In this document: piece after piece, positions 6,950 through 13,732 of the stretch
How the letters are laid out: every line of letters starts with the position of its first letter
Numbering within the stretch: position 1 is the stretch's first letter
From: Solirubrobacteraceae bacterium
GTDB lineage: Bacteria > Actinomycetota > Thermoleophilia > Solirubrobacterales > Solirubrobacteraceae
Assembly (NCBI GenBank): GCA_025935735.1
Contig: JAICUS010000056.1
Location: forward strand, 1-16,842
DNA length: 16,842 bases
Direction: 5' to 3'
Translations under genes and position numbers: made by a program
The notes under the pieces: model-generated
What the model was told of the DNA's origin: nothing
What the model saw: the letters and a program-made list of their open reading frames with translations, nothing else
Database searches by the model: none

Positions 6950-8131
6950 ATGTCTTCCACACCGCACCGAGTCCTTGTCGCGGGAGGCGGCGTCGCCGGC
7001 CTGGAGGCGCTGCTGGCGCTGCGCGATCTGGCCGGCGACCGTGTCGCGCTGACCCTGCTCGCGCCCGAGGCCGACTTCGTCTACCGCCCGATGGCCGTTG
7101 CAGTCCCCTTCGCCCGCGGGCACGCGCTGCGCCACCGGCTGGCCGACGCGGCCGCGGCCGCCGGCGCGGAGTTCGTCCGCGGCGCGCTGGCGGAGGTCGA
7201 CGACGCCGCCCGCACGGCGCGCACCGTCGACGGGCGCGAGCTGACCTACGACGCGCTGCTGGTGGCGATCGGCGCCGGCAGCCGGCCCGCGCTGCACCAC
7301 GTGACCACGTGGACGCCCGAGCTCGACCAGGACGTGTTCGGCGGCCTGCTGCGCGACATCGAGGAGGGCTACGCGAAGCGCGTGGCGTTCGTCGTCCCGC
7401 CCGGCGCGGCCTGGACGCTGCCCGCGTACGAGCTCGCTCTGATGACCGCCTGGGACGCGCGCGACATGGGCCAGGACGACGTGGAGGTGACCGTCTACAC
7501 GCCCGAGGACGCGCCGCTGGGCCTGTTCGGCGCCGGCGCGTCGGCCGCGCTGCGCGAGGACCTCGAGGCCGCGGGCGTGCGCGTGGAGACCTCCACGGAG
7601 GTCCGCGAGAACCCGCGCTTGGTCCTCGAGCCCGGCGGCCGGCCGCTGGAGGCGCAGCGCATCGTGGCGCTGCCGCGGGCCGCGGCGCCCGGCATCGCCG
7701 GCCTGGCGGTCGACGAGGAAGGCTTCATCGTCACCGACGAGCACGGCAAGGTCGCCGGCGCGGACGCCGTCTGGGCCGCCGGCGACGCGACCGCGTTCCC
7801 GGTCAAGCAGGGCGGCCTGGCCGCCCAGCAGGCCGACGCCGCCGCCCGGGCGATCGCCGCCGCGGCCGGCGCGGACGTCGAGCCGCGCCCGTTCCGCCCG
7901 GTGCTGCGCGGCGTGCTGCTGACCGGCCGCGGGCAGGAGTGGATCCGCCGCGACCTGGCCGAGGACGAGGGCAGCGCCCAGCGACACGCGCTGTGGTGGC
8001 CGCCGACGAAGATCGCCGGCGAGTACCTGGCGCCGTACCTGGCCGACCTCGAGGAGGGCGGCATGGGTGACCGGCCGCCCGGCCACCTCGTCGAGCTCGA
8101 TGTCTCCCGGGACATCCCGGCGGCGACGTGA
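6950..8131 (+). CDS. FAD-dependent oxidoreductase, SQR/NDH-2-like, no cysteines (second copy)
   Basis: A 393-residue flavoprotein paralogous to the one at 2708-3796. The FAD-binding start is VLVAGGGVAGLEA (8-20), with FVYRPMAVAVPF (43-54), YDALLVAIGAGSRP (100-113) and the C-terminal VWAAGDATAFPVKQGGLAAQQADAAARAIA (274-303). As in its paralogue, the position of the second dinucleotide fold reads FVVPPGAAWTLPAYELAL (147-164) without GxGxxG, and the protein contains no cysteine. Shared tail blocks are EPRPFRPVLRGVLLTG and LWWPPTKIAGEYLAPYLA. It has a further 25-residue tail that the first copy lacks. ATG at 6950 has AGGAGC six bases upstream. The stop overlaps the next start as GTGA, so this protein and the double four-cysteine protein are probably made together and may be partners. 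Electron donor and acceptor are unknown. Confidence 0.88.
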   Translation: MSSTPHRVLVAGGGVAGLEALLALRDLAGDRVALTLLAPEADFVYRPMAVAVPFARGHALRHRLADAAAAAGAEFVRGALAEVDDAARTARTVDGRELTYDALLVAIGAGSRPALHHVTTWTPELDQDVFGGLLRDIEEGYAKRVAFVVPPGAAWTLPAYELALMTAWDARDMGQDDVEVTVYTPEDAPLGLFGAGASAALREDLEAAGVRVETSTEVRENPRLVLEPGGRPLEAQRIVALPRAAAPGIAGLAVDEEGFIVTDEHGKVAGADAVWAAGDATAFPVKQGGLAAQQADAAARAIAAAAGADVEPRPFRPVLRGVLLTGRGQEWIRRDLAEDEGSAQRHALWWPPTKIAGEYLAPYLADLEEGGMGDRPPGHLVELDVSRDIPAAT

Positions 8132-8868
8132 GCGACGCCGTCGCACTGCCCGACCGCGTGACGGTCCTGACCTGCATCGGCTGCGGGGCGATGGGCCGTC
8201 AGGAGCGGTGCGACGGCGCCTGCGCCGAGCACAAGCTGGTGCTGGTGCGCGCGGCCGACCACGAGGAGCTGCTGCGCGCCGCGGCGGCCGCGGCGGGGCT
8301 GCGCGCCGTCGCGGAGGCGTTCGCGGCGGCGTCCGGGCGCGACCCGCGGGAGGAGCTGACCGCGCTGCGCGAGCGCGCCCGCCGGGCCCTGCGCGACGCC
8401 GGCCCGCCGCCCGAGCGCACCGACTGGGAGCCCGACACGGTGACCGGCTGGTGGTGCCACCGCTGCGGCAACGTCGACCTGCCGCAGCCGTGCATCGGCG
8501 TGTGCGTGTGGCGCCCGGCCGAGTGGGTGAACGCCGCCGTCTACGAGCGTGAGCAGGTCCGCGCGGCGCCCGCGCTGCGCGCCGCGCGGGCGCTGCGCCG
8601 GTTCGCCGCCCGCGCCGCCGCCGTCAACCCGCGTGAAGGTCAGTGGGAGCGCAACCGCGACGCGCTGCGCACGCAGGCGCGCGCCGCGCTGGCCGGCGAC
8701 CGCGACGACGCGCTGGAGCCGGCGCCGCTGCTGGCCGGCGAGGACGCGGCGGCCGGCGACCGCGCCCAGGCGCTGCACGCGCTCGACGCGGCGGCCGCCT
8801 TCAACGGCGGCGTGCCGCCCACCGAGTGGGAGCGCCGGCGCCGCGACTGGCGCGCCGCCGCCGGGTGA
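8128..8868 (+). CDS. Protein with two identical-spacing four-cysteine modules, unknown function
   Basis: I do not recognise this 246-residue protein. It carries two modules of spacing C-x2-C-x8-C-x3-C: C16, C19, C28, C32 and C110, C113, C122, C126, exactly 94 residues apart. Each is followed by an Ala-rich helical segment with a similar PRE...R.AL helix (residues 72-88 and 167-188), so the protein looks like an internal duplication. The cysteines suit a structural zinc ribbon or an iron-sulfur site; sequence alone does not decide. There is no signal peptide or membrane segment, so it should be cytosolic. The second module is flanked by aromatic and proline residues (WWCHRC, VWRPAEW). GTG at 8128 overlaps the flavoprotein stop (GTGA), which indicates translational coupling. 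The gene ends in a strong hairpin shared with the convergent stress-protein gene. Confidence 0.85.
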   Translation: MSDAVALPDRVTVLTCIGCGAMGRQERCDGACAEHKLVLVRAADHEELLRAAAAAAGLRAVAEAFAAASGRDPREELTALRERARRALRDAGPPPERTDWEPDTVTGWWCHRCGNVDLPQPCIGVCVWRPAEWVNAAVYEREQVRAAPALRAARALRRFAARAAAVNPREGQWERNRDALRTQARAALAGDRDDALEPAPLLAGEDAAAGDRAQALHALDAAAAFNGGVPPTEWERRRRDWRAAAG

Positions 8869-8882
8869 CGGCGGCGGCGCGC
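8850..8882. terminator. Perfect 14-bp hairpin between convergent genes
   Basis: GCGCGCCGCCGCCG (8850-8863) pairs perfectly with CGGCGGCGGCGCGC (8869-8882) around the loop GGTGA. The TGA in the loop (8866-8868) is the stop codon of the double four-cysteine gene. The universal stress protein gene ends from the other side at 8891. There is no U-tract; I read it as a bidirectional terminator. Confidence 0.7.
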
Positions 8883-8890
8883 GCCCGCGC

Positions 8891-9808
8891 TCAGGCGGCG
8901 GTCGCGGCGGCGGTGAACAGCGCGGCCAGCGGGGCGTCCACGCCGCGCGGGACGGCGATCACCGGGCAGTGCGCGGCGCGCACGACCTCGCCGCTGACGC
9001 CGCCGACCAGCACGGAGCGCAGCGGGCCGTAGCCGCGCGAGCCGACGATGAGCAGGTCGAGGCGCTCGCTGCGCGCGATCAGCTCCTTGGCCGGGCTGCC
9101 GGTCAGCGCCACGGCCTCCGCGTCCACGTCGGCGGGCACGCCCGCCACGGCCTCGGCCAGCGCCTCGCGCTGCCGGCGCCGGATGTCCTCGACCATCACG
9201 TCGTAGCCGGGCCCGGCCATCATCGCCGGCGCCGCGTAGCCGTCGGCGCCCTGGACGCCGATGACCTCCAGGTGCGCGCCGAGCGCGCGGGCCAGCTCGG
9301 CGGCCGCGGTCAGCGCGGCGCGCGCCTCGGCGGAGCCGTCGACGCCGACGCCGATGCGCCGGACCGGCTCCTCCGCGTGTGTCCGGTAGCCGCTCGGCAC
9401 GATGGCGACCGGGCACGGCGAGCCGTGCAGCAGCCGCTCGCCCGTGCTGCCCGGCAGCACGCGGCCGAGGTGGCCGCGGTGGGTGGAGCCGACGACCACG
9501 ATGGCGGCCCGGACGGCCGCGGCCACCTCGTGCAGGGCGCGCGCCGGTGAGAGCCGGGCGACGGTGTGCGTCTCGACGCGGTCGGGCGGGACGCCCTCCA
9601 GTCCCGCGCTCAGGCGGGCCACGGTCTCCTGCGCGTCCGCGCGCAGGTACTCGCGGTAGACGGCGTTGGCCGAGCGCGACGTGTCCTCATAAGGGAACGC
9701 GCAGGCCAGCAGCACGCCGGCGCCGGAGGCGGTGGCCAGCCGGCGGCCGAAGGCGACGGCGTCCTCGGACCGTTCAGAGGCGTCGACGCCGATCAGGATG
9801 GTGCTCAC
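8891..9808 (-). CDS. Tandem universal stress protein (two UspA domains)
   Basis: A 305-residue cytosolic protein of two UspA domains, about 1-140 and 150-290, the layout common in actinobacteria (Rv2623 type). Each begins with a strand and acidic residue (ILIGVDASERSEDAV at 4-18, RIGVGVDGSAEARAAL at 151-166). The ATP loop G-x2-G-x9-G is clear in the second domain: GSRGYGPLRSVLVGG at 256-270. In the first domain the second glycine is replaced by histidine (GSTHRGHLGRVLPGS, 107-121), so nucleotide binding may differ between halves. An Ala-rich tail (291-305) follows. The start is GTG at 9808 with an excellent ribosome site (AAAGGAG). It is divergent from the nitrate/nitrite transporter gene across 175 bases. 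Members of this family support dormancy and survival under hypoxia or nitrosative stress. Confidence 0.95.
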   Translation of the reverse strand: MSTILIGVDASERSEDAVAFGRRLATASGAGVLLACAFPYEDTSRSANAVYREYLRADAQETVARLSAGLEGVPPDRVETHTVARLSPARALHEVAAAVRAAIVVVGSTHRGHLGRVLPGSTGERLLHGSPCPVAIVPSGYRTHAEEPVRRIGVGVDGSAEARAALTAAAELARALGAHLEVIGVQGADGYAAPAMMAGPGYDVMVEDIRRRQREALAEAVAGVPADVDAEAVALTGSPAKELIARSERLDLLIVGSRGYGPLRSVLVGGVSGEVVRAAHCPVIAVPRGVDAPLAALFTAAATAA

Positions 9809-9883
9809 GGTGTCTCCTTTCGTTCCCGTCCGACGCTATGGCCGGCGCGCCGCCGCGACATCGGGCGGGACCGCGTGCGCGTA

Positions 9884-9898
9884 TCCGTAGTTGCCCCG
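9884..9898 (-). promoter_or_regulatory. Possible upstream regulatory word (GGGGCAACTACGGA on the minus strand)
   Basis: The plus strand reads TCCGTAGTTGCCCCG. It is the partner of the word at 2686-2699 and lies about 77-90 bases before the stress-protein GTG, in the same relative orientation. It is also about 85 bases upstream of the divergent transporter ATG. An 11-base palindrome CCGATCATCGG (9944-9954) lies nearer that gene. Functions are unproven. Confidence 0.3.
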
Positions 9899-9983
9899 GA
9901 GCGGTGCGCCGGGTGCGTCCGGATGGGCGGACGGGCGGGGCCGCCGATCATCGGGGCGAATGAACGACCGGAGGACAGAGACC

Positions 9984-11171
9984 ATGCCCCGCCCAGCGTC
10001 CACCCGCGCGCTCGCGCTCGCCACGCTCGCGTTCGCCGCCTGCTTCTTCGCCTGGAGCCTGCTCGGCCCGCTCGGGCCCGAGCTGCAGGATCACCTCGGC
10101 CTCTCGGACGTCTCGCTGGCCGTGCTCGTGGCCGTGCCGGTGCTGCTCGGCTCGCTGATGCGGATCCCGCTCGGGCTGCTGGCCGAGCGCCATGGCGGCC
10201 GGCGCGTGTTCGGCGCGCTGCTGGCGCTCACGCCGCTGCCGCTGGTGGGGCTCGCGCTCTGGCACGACAGCTTCGCCGGGGTCGTGGCGCTCGGGTTCGT
10301 GCTCGGGTTCGCCGGCGCGTCGTTCGCGGTCGGCGTCCCGTTCGTCAACCGCTGGTTCGCGCCCGAGCGCCAGGGCGCCGCGCTCGGCGTGTACGGGATG
10401 GGCATGGCCGGCTCGGTCGTCGCCGGCTTCACCGGCCCGAAGATCGTCACGGCCTGGGGCCTGGCGGCGCCGTTCTGGATCGCCGCCGCGCTGGTCGCGG
10501 CGACCGCGCTGGCCTGGCTGCTGCTGGCCCGCGACGCCCCCGCGCCCGCGCGCGCCGCACGGCCGGCCTCGGGCGCCGCCCTGCGCCGCCTCGCCGGCAG
10601 CGGCCGCGCCTGGGCGCTGACGCTGTTCTACTTCCTCAGCTTCGGCGGCTTCGTGGCGATGTTCCTCTACCTGCCGAAGCTGCTGGTCGGCGTCCACCAG
10701 CTGAGCAAGCCCGACGCGGGCGCGCGGGCCGCCGGCTTCGCGCTGCTCGTCGTGCTGGCGCGCCCGGTGGGCGGCGTGCTGGCCGACCGGCTCGGGGCGG
10801 CGCGCGTGCTGCGCTGGTCGTTCGCCGGCTCCGCGGTGCTGGCCGCCGCGCTCGCCGCGGGCTACGAGAGCCTGCCGGCGCTGACCGCCTGCTGCCTGCC
10901 GCTCGGCGTCTTCCTCGGCCTCGGCACCGGCGGCGTGTTCAAGCTCGTGCCCGAGTGGTTCCCCACGCAGGTCGGCGCGGTCACCGGCGTCGTCGGCGCC
11001 GCGGGCGGGCTCGGCGGCTTCTTCCCGCCGCTGATCATGGGCGTGGTCAAGGCGGCGACCGGCGGCTACGGGCTCGGCTTCGTCCTGCTGGCCGCCGTCG
11101 CGCTGGGCAGCCTCGGCGTGCTGGCCGCGCTGAGCCGCCCGCGGGCGTCCGTCGCGCTCCAGCCCGCGTAG
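9984..11171 (+). CDS. NarK-like nitrate/nitrite transporter (MFS)
   Basis: A 395-residue major facilitator protein with about twelve hydrophobic helices, of the nitrate/nitrite porter family in the inner membrane. The first nitrate-signature helix is GFVLGFAGASFAVGVPFVNRWF (104-125), continuing into GAALGVYGMGMAGSVVAGFTGP. The second is VTGVVGAAGGLGGFFPPLIMG (333-353). The two arginines that bind nitrate in NarK have likely counterparts in R60 (GSLMRIPLG) and R260 (LLVVLARPVGG). A LAERHGGRR loop (67-74) follows helix 2. ATG at 9984 is chosen for its GGAGGA nine bases upstream and because the helix pattern starts directly after; ATG at 9960 would add eight residues. No nitrate or nitrite reductase gene is in the window, so uptake for assimilation, respiration or nitrite export cannot be separated. 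Confidence 0.9.
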   Translation: MPRPASTRALALATLAFAACFFAWSLLGPLGPELQDHLGLSDVSLAVLVAVPVLLGSLMRIPLGLLAERHGGRRVFGALLALTPLPLVGLALWHDSFAGVVALGFVLGFAGASFAVGVPFVNRWFAPERQGAALGVYGMGMAGSVVAGFTGPKIVTAWGLAAPFWIAAALVAATALAWLLLARDAPAPARAARPASGAALRRLAGSGRAWALTLFYFLSFGGFVAMFLYLPKLLVGVHQLSKPDAGARAAGFALLVVLARPVGGVLADRLGAARVLRWSFAGSAVLAAALAAGYESLPALTACCLPLGVFLGLGTGGVFKLVPEWFPTQVGAVTGVVGAAGGLGGFFPPLIMGVVKAATGGYGLGFVLLAAVALGSLGVLAALSRPRASVALQPA

Positions 11172-11185
11172 CAGAACTTCGGGGT

Positions 11186-11209
11186 GGCGCCCCGATTGTC
11201 CGGGGCGCC
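11186..11209 (+). terminator. Perfect 9-bp hairpin after the transporter gene
   Basis: GGCGCCCCG (11186-11194) pairs perfectly with CGGGGCGCC (11201-11209) around the loop ATTGTC, 14 bases after the transporter stop. There is no U-tract. Because it is also 21 bases before the next start codon, it could instead shape the leader of the secreted-protein gene. Confidence 0.6.
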
Positions 11210-11230
11210 CTGCCGCAAGAGAGTCGCGGC

Positions 11231-12295
11231 ATGCGAACGACAGTGGCGATGGCGGCGGCGCTGCTCGCGCTGGCCGCGCCGGCGGCCGCGCAGGCCGCGC
11301 CGGTCACCTGCGGCTCGGGCACGACGATCGCCGCGTTCCCGCCGCACCTGCGGATCATCGCCGTCCACTTCCACGAGCACAAGCCGGAGAACCGCGGCTA
11401 CCACGAGTACGCCTGCACGAGCGCGCACGCCCGGCCGCTGCACGTGGGCGAGTCGCAGGGCATCGGCGCGGCGTTCTCCGAGGACACCGAGCGCTACGTC
11501 TTCGCCGGCGGGCGCTACCTGGCGGCGGGCACCGAGGAGGAGGACGAGGGCGGCGGCTCCACGGACGCCGCCGTCTATGACCTGCGCACGCGCCGGACGG
11601 TCACCGGCGACGTCGCGGTGGGCTACGACGACGGCTTCACGTTCCGGCTCGGCCCGCACGGCGAGCTGGTAGACGACGACGGCGGCATCCTGCGGGTCAT
11701 CGCGCCGGGCGGCCGCGCGCACCGGCTCTCGAACACGGCGCGGGACGTGGCGGTCGCGGGCACGACGGTCTACTGGACCGACGCGAACGCCGTCCGCTCC
11801 GCGACGCTCCCCGGCCCGGCCTCCGACGCGGCCGACCGCGTGCTCGACATCGGCGACGGCGCGACGGAGCCCAGCCGCTGCCGCAGCCGGCGCGGGACGA
11901 CGGTGGCGCACAGCTTCAGCGTCCGGGTCGCGCGCGACGGCACGCGCTGGTTCGCCTGCAAGGACGGCCGCCGCGGGGCCGTCGAGCTGGCGGACGACAC
12001 CCGCCCGGCGAGCGTGTGGATCGCGGCGGACCGCTGGGTGTACTCCGTCTGCGACGACGCCAGGGTGCTGGACATGCGCACCGGGAACCTCGTGACCATC
12101 CTGCCGTCGATCCCCGCCCGCCCGCCCGAGATCCTGCCGAACGGCACCCTGGCCTGGATCGACGCCGACGGGACGCTGCTGGAGCAGCGCCACAGCGAGC
12201 GCGCGCCGCACAGCGGTGACACGGGCGCGAGCGCGCTCACGTCGGTGGGCTCGACGCTGTACTGGACGTCGGCCGGCCTCCCGCACCGCAGCTGA
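11231..12295 (+). CDS. Secreted protein, probable beta-propeller, unknown function
   Basis: A 354-residue protein with a clear signal peptide: MRTT, then an Ala/Leu-rich core, and a likely cut after AQA (residues 20-22). The mature part is rich in short strands. Propeller-like blade motifs are visible, for example DVAVAGTTVYWTDANAVRSATL (172-193), GTLAWIDADGTLL (305-317) and SVGSTLYWTSAG (338-349). Cysteines at 27, 62, 217, 243 and 274 could form disulfides outside the cell. An acidic run, TEEEDEGGG (101-109), is near a loop. The frame is open far upstream, but the signal peptide fixes the start at ATG 11231; only a weak AAGAGAG ribosome site precedes it. It lies 59 bases after the transporter gene, behind a hairpin, so it may be a separate unit. 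I do not recognise a specific family. Confidence 0.82.
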   Translation: MRTTVAMAAALLALAAPAAAQAAPVTCGSGTTIAAFPPHLRIIAVHFHEHKPENRGYHEYACTSAHARPLHVGESQGIGAAFSEDTERYVFAGGRYLAAGTEEEDEGGGSTDAAVYDLRTRRTVTGDVAVGYDDGFTFRLGPHGELVDDDGGILRVIAPGGRAHRLSNTARDVAVAGTTVYWTDANAVRSATLPGPASDAADRVLDIGDGATEPSRCRSRRGTTVAHSFSVRVARDGTRWFACKDGRRGAVELADDTRPASVWIAADRWVYSVCDDARVLDMRTGNLVTILPSIPARPPEILPNGTLAWIDADGTLLEQRHSERAPHSGDTGASALTSVGSTLYWTSAGLPHRS

Positions 12296-12298
12296 CGC

Positions 12299-12327
12299 GG
12301 CCGGGCGCCCGCGGCGGGCGCCCGGCC
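12299..12327. terminator. Perfect 13-bp bidirectional hairpin terminator
   Basis: GGCCGGGCGCCCG (12299-12311) pairs perfectly with CGGGCGCCCGGCC (12315-12327) around CGG. It fills the 42-base gap between two convergent genes, four bases after the secreted protein's stop and eleven before the epimerase gene's 3' end. Confidence 0.8.
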
Positions 12328-12337
12328 GGTTCGGCCG

Positions 12338-13636
12338 CTAGTGGCGGTGGCCGTGGCCGCCGGCCACGGACAGCCCGTAGATCGTCGACGTGTGGTAGGT
12401 CGCGCCCTTCTTCAGGACGGTGGACGGGAAGTTGGCGTGGTTCGGCGAGTCGGGGAAGTGCTGGGTCTCCAGCGCCAGCCCGTCGCCCTGCCGGTACTGC
12501 CGGCCGCTCGTGCCATAGAGCGTCCCGTCGAGGAAGTTGCCCGAGTAGAACTGCAGCCCGGGCTCGGTGGTGGAGATGGTCAGCTCGCGCCCGCTCGAGG
12601 GATCGACCAGGCGGGCCGCGACCAGCATCGACGTGTCGCCGGGGCGGCGGTTGAGCACCCAGTTGTGGTCATAGCCGCGGCCGAACACCAGCTGCTGGTC
12701 GTTGCCGCGGATCCGCTCGCCGATGGCGTGGAAGCCGCGGAAGTCGAACGGCGTGCCGGCCACGGACCGGATCTCGCCCGTCGGGATCAGGGTCGAGTCG
12801 ACCGGGGTGAAGCTGTTCGCGTTGAGCTGCAGCTGGTGGTCGTAGATCGTCCCGGAGCCCTCGCCGGCGAGGTTCCAGTAGTTGTGGTTGGTGAGGTTGA
12901 TCACCGTGTCGGCGTCGGACTTCGCCGTGTAGTCGATGTGCAGCTGGTTGGCGTTGTCCAGCGTGTAGTCGACCTCGACGTCGAGGTTGCCCGGGTAGCC
13001 GGCGGCCGTCCCCGGACCGCCGTTCTTGCACGGGTCGGTGGTGCAGCCCTCGCCGGCGGGGCTGTGGTAGGTCAGCTTGACGCCGGCGGTGCGCGAGGTC
13101 CGGATCGCCTGGGCGTTCCAGATCTTGACGTTGAAGCCCTCGAACCCGCCGTGGAGCGTGTTCGGGTCGTTGTTGATGTCGAGCAGGTACTTCGTCCCGT
13201 TGAGCGTGAACGCGCCCTTGGCGATCCGGTTGCCGTAGCGGCCGATGATCGCCCCGAAGTACGGGTTGCTCTTGATGTAGGCGGCGCTCGTGTAGCCGCC
13301 GATGTCGCCGAAGCCGAGCGCCACGTTGGCCTCGCGGCCGCGGCGGTCGGGGGCGTACAGCGACTGGATGATGCCCCCGTAGGTGAGGATCGACACCGAC
13401 ATGCCGCGCGCGTTGCGCAGCGTGTAGCGGTCGACCGCGCGGCCGTCCGGCAGGGTGCCGAACGAGGCCTTGGTGACGCTCACACCGCCTCCGCCTCCTC
13501 CGCCTCCCCCGTGGCCGTGCCGGGGGTGGTGCGCCGGCGATCCGGCGGCCAGCGCCGCGCCGGCAAGTGCGCCGGCGGCAAGCAGGGCGATCGCGGCAGC
13601 GCGCGCGAACGCCAGGGACTTCGAGAACTTCTTCAC
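12338..13636 (-). CDS. Secreted aldose 1-epimerase (galactose mutarotase family)
   Basis: A 432-residue aldose 1-epimerase that interconverts alpha and beta anomers of hexoses, here exported. A signal peptide (1-31) is followed by a His/Pro stretch (36-42) and a run of nine glycines (43-51). The enzyme domain runs from about 53 to 424: [10 protein letters not shown] (84-93), [10 protein letters not shown] (132-141), LHGG with H162, [10 protein letters not shown] with catalytic-type H251, GYDHNW with D323, and [12 protein letters not shown] with the probable catalytic base E390. A Cys pair (C198, C203) lies in an extra loop before [10 protein letters not shown] and may be a disulfide. The C-terminus ends GGHGHRH. 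GTG at 13636 has GAGGAGAG upstream. A consensus promoter and a LacI-type operator precede it, which suggests sugar control. Substrate outside the cell is unknown. Confidence 0.95.
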   Translation of the reverse strand: MKKFSKSLAFARAAAIALLAAGALAGAALAAGSPAHHPRHGHGGGGGGGGGVSVTKASFGTLPDGRAVDRYTLRNARGMSVSILTYGGIIQSLYAPDRRGREANVALGFGDIGGYTSAAYIKSNPYFGAIIGRYGNRIAKGAFTLNGTKYLLDINNDPNTLHGGFEGFNVKIWNAQAIRTSRTAGVKLTYHSPAGEGCTTDPCKNGGPGTAAGYPGNLDVEVDYTLDNANQLHIDYTAKSDADTVINLTNHNYWNLAGEGSGTIYDHQLQLNANSFTPVDSTLIPTGEIRSVAGTPFDFRGFHAIGERIRGNDQQLVFGRGYDHNWVLNRRPGDTSMLVAARLVDPSSGRELTISTTEPGLQFYSGNFLDGTLYGTSGRQYRQGDGLALETQHFPDSPNHANFPSTVLKKGATYHTSTIYGLSVAGGHGHRH

Positions 13637-13661
13637 GACGGCTCTCCTCCTCTAGGAGCTC

Positions 13662-13675
13662 GTGTTAACGCTCAC
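13662..13675 (-). promoter_or_regulatory. LacI-family-type operator upstream of the epimerase gene
   Basis: The minus strand reads GTGAGCGTTAACAC, close to the GTGAGCG...TAACA core of lacO and to actinobacterial LacI-family operators centred on CG. It falls about 10-24 bases after the predicted transcription start and just before the ribosome site, where a bound repressor would block transcription. No lacI-type gene is in the window. Confidence 0.55.
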
Positions 13676-13692
13676 ATCCCTGTTCGGGCGCG

Positions 13693-13721
13693 ATCGTATG
13701 CGCGCTCGGCCGCCCTGTCAA
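13693..13721 (-). promoter_or_regulatory. Housekeeping-type promoter of the epimerase gene
   Basis: On the minus strand TTGACA (13716-13721) and TACGAT (13693-13698) are separated by exactly 17 bases, matching the consensus for the main sigma factor. Transcription should start near 13685. Two small palindromes lie at its upstream edge: CTGTCAACAG (13715-13724, overlapping the -35) and CTGACAGTCAG (13726-13736, over the preceding gene's stop codon). Confidence 0.75.
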
Positions 13722-13732
13722 CAGGCTGACAG

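Noticed and set aside
2594..9983. A DosR-type box in the gaps upstream of the small membrane protein, the stress protein and the transporter genes.
   Set aside because: The words with GGG and CCC arms there do not match the 14-base GGGACT-type palindrome in spacing or symmetry.
9566..11230. The long plus-strand open frame that runs into the secreted protein at 11231.
   Set aside because: It overlaps the stress-protein gene and the transporter gene in other frames and is Arg/Ala-rich low-complexity. The signal peptide marks the true start at 11231.
13483..13510. The G-rich stretch in the epimerase gene as another quadruplex.
   Set aside because: It is mostly runs of two G from glycine codons of the Gly9 linker. 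Only a weak two-layer structure is possible, and coding explains it.
12341..13729. A 462-codon plus-strand open frame opposite the epimerase gene.
   Set aside because: It mirrors the epimerase, which has catalytic residues, a ribosome site and a promoter on the minus strand.
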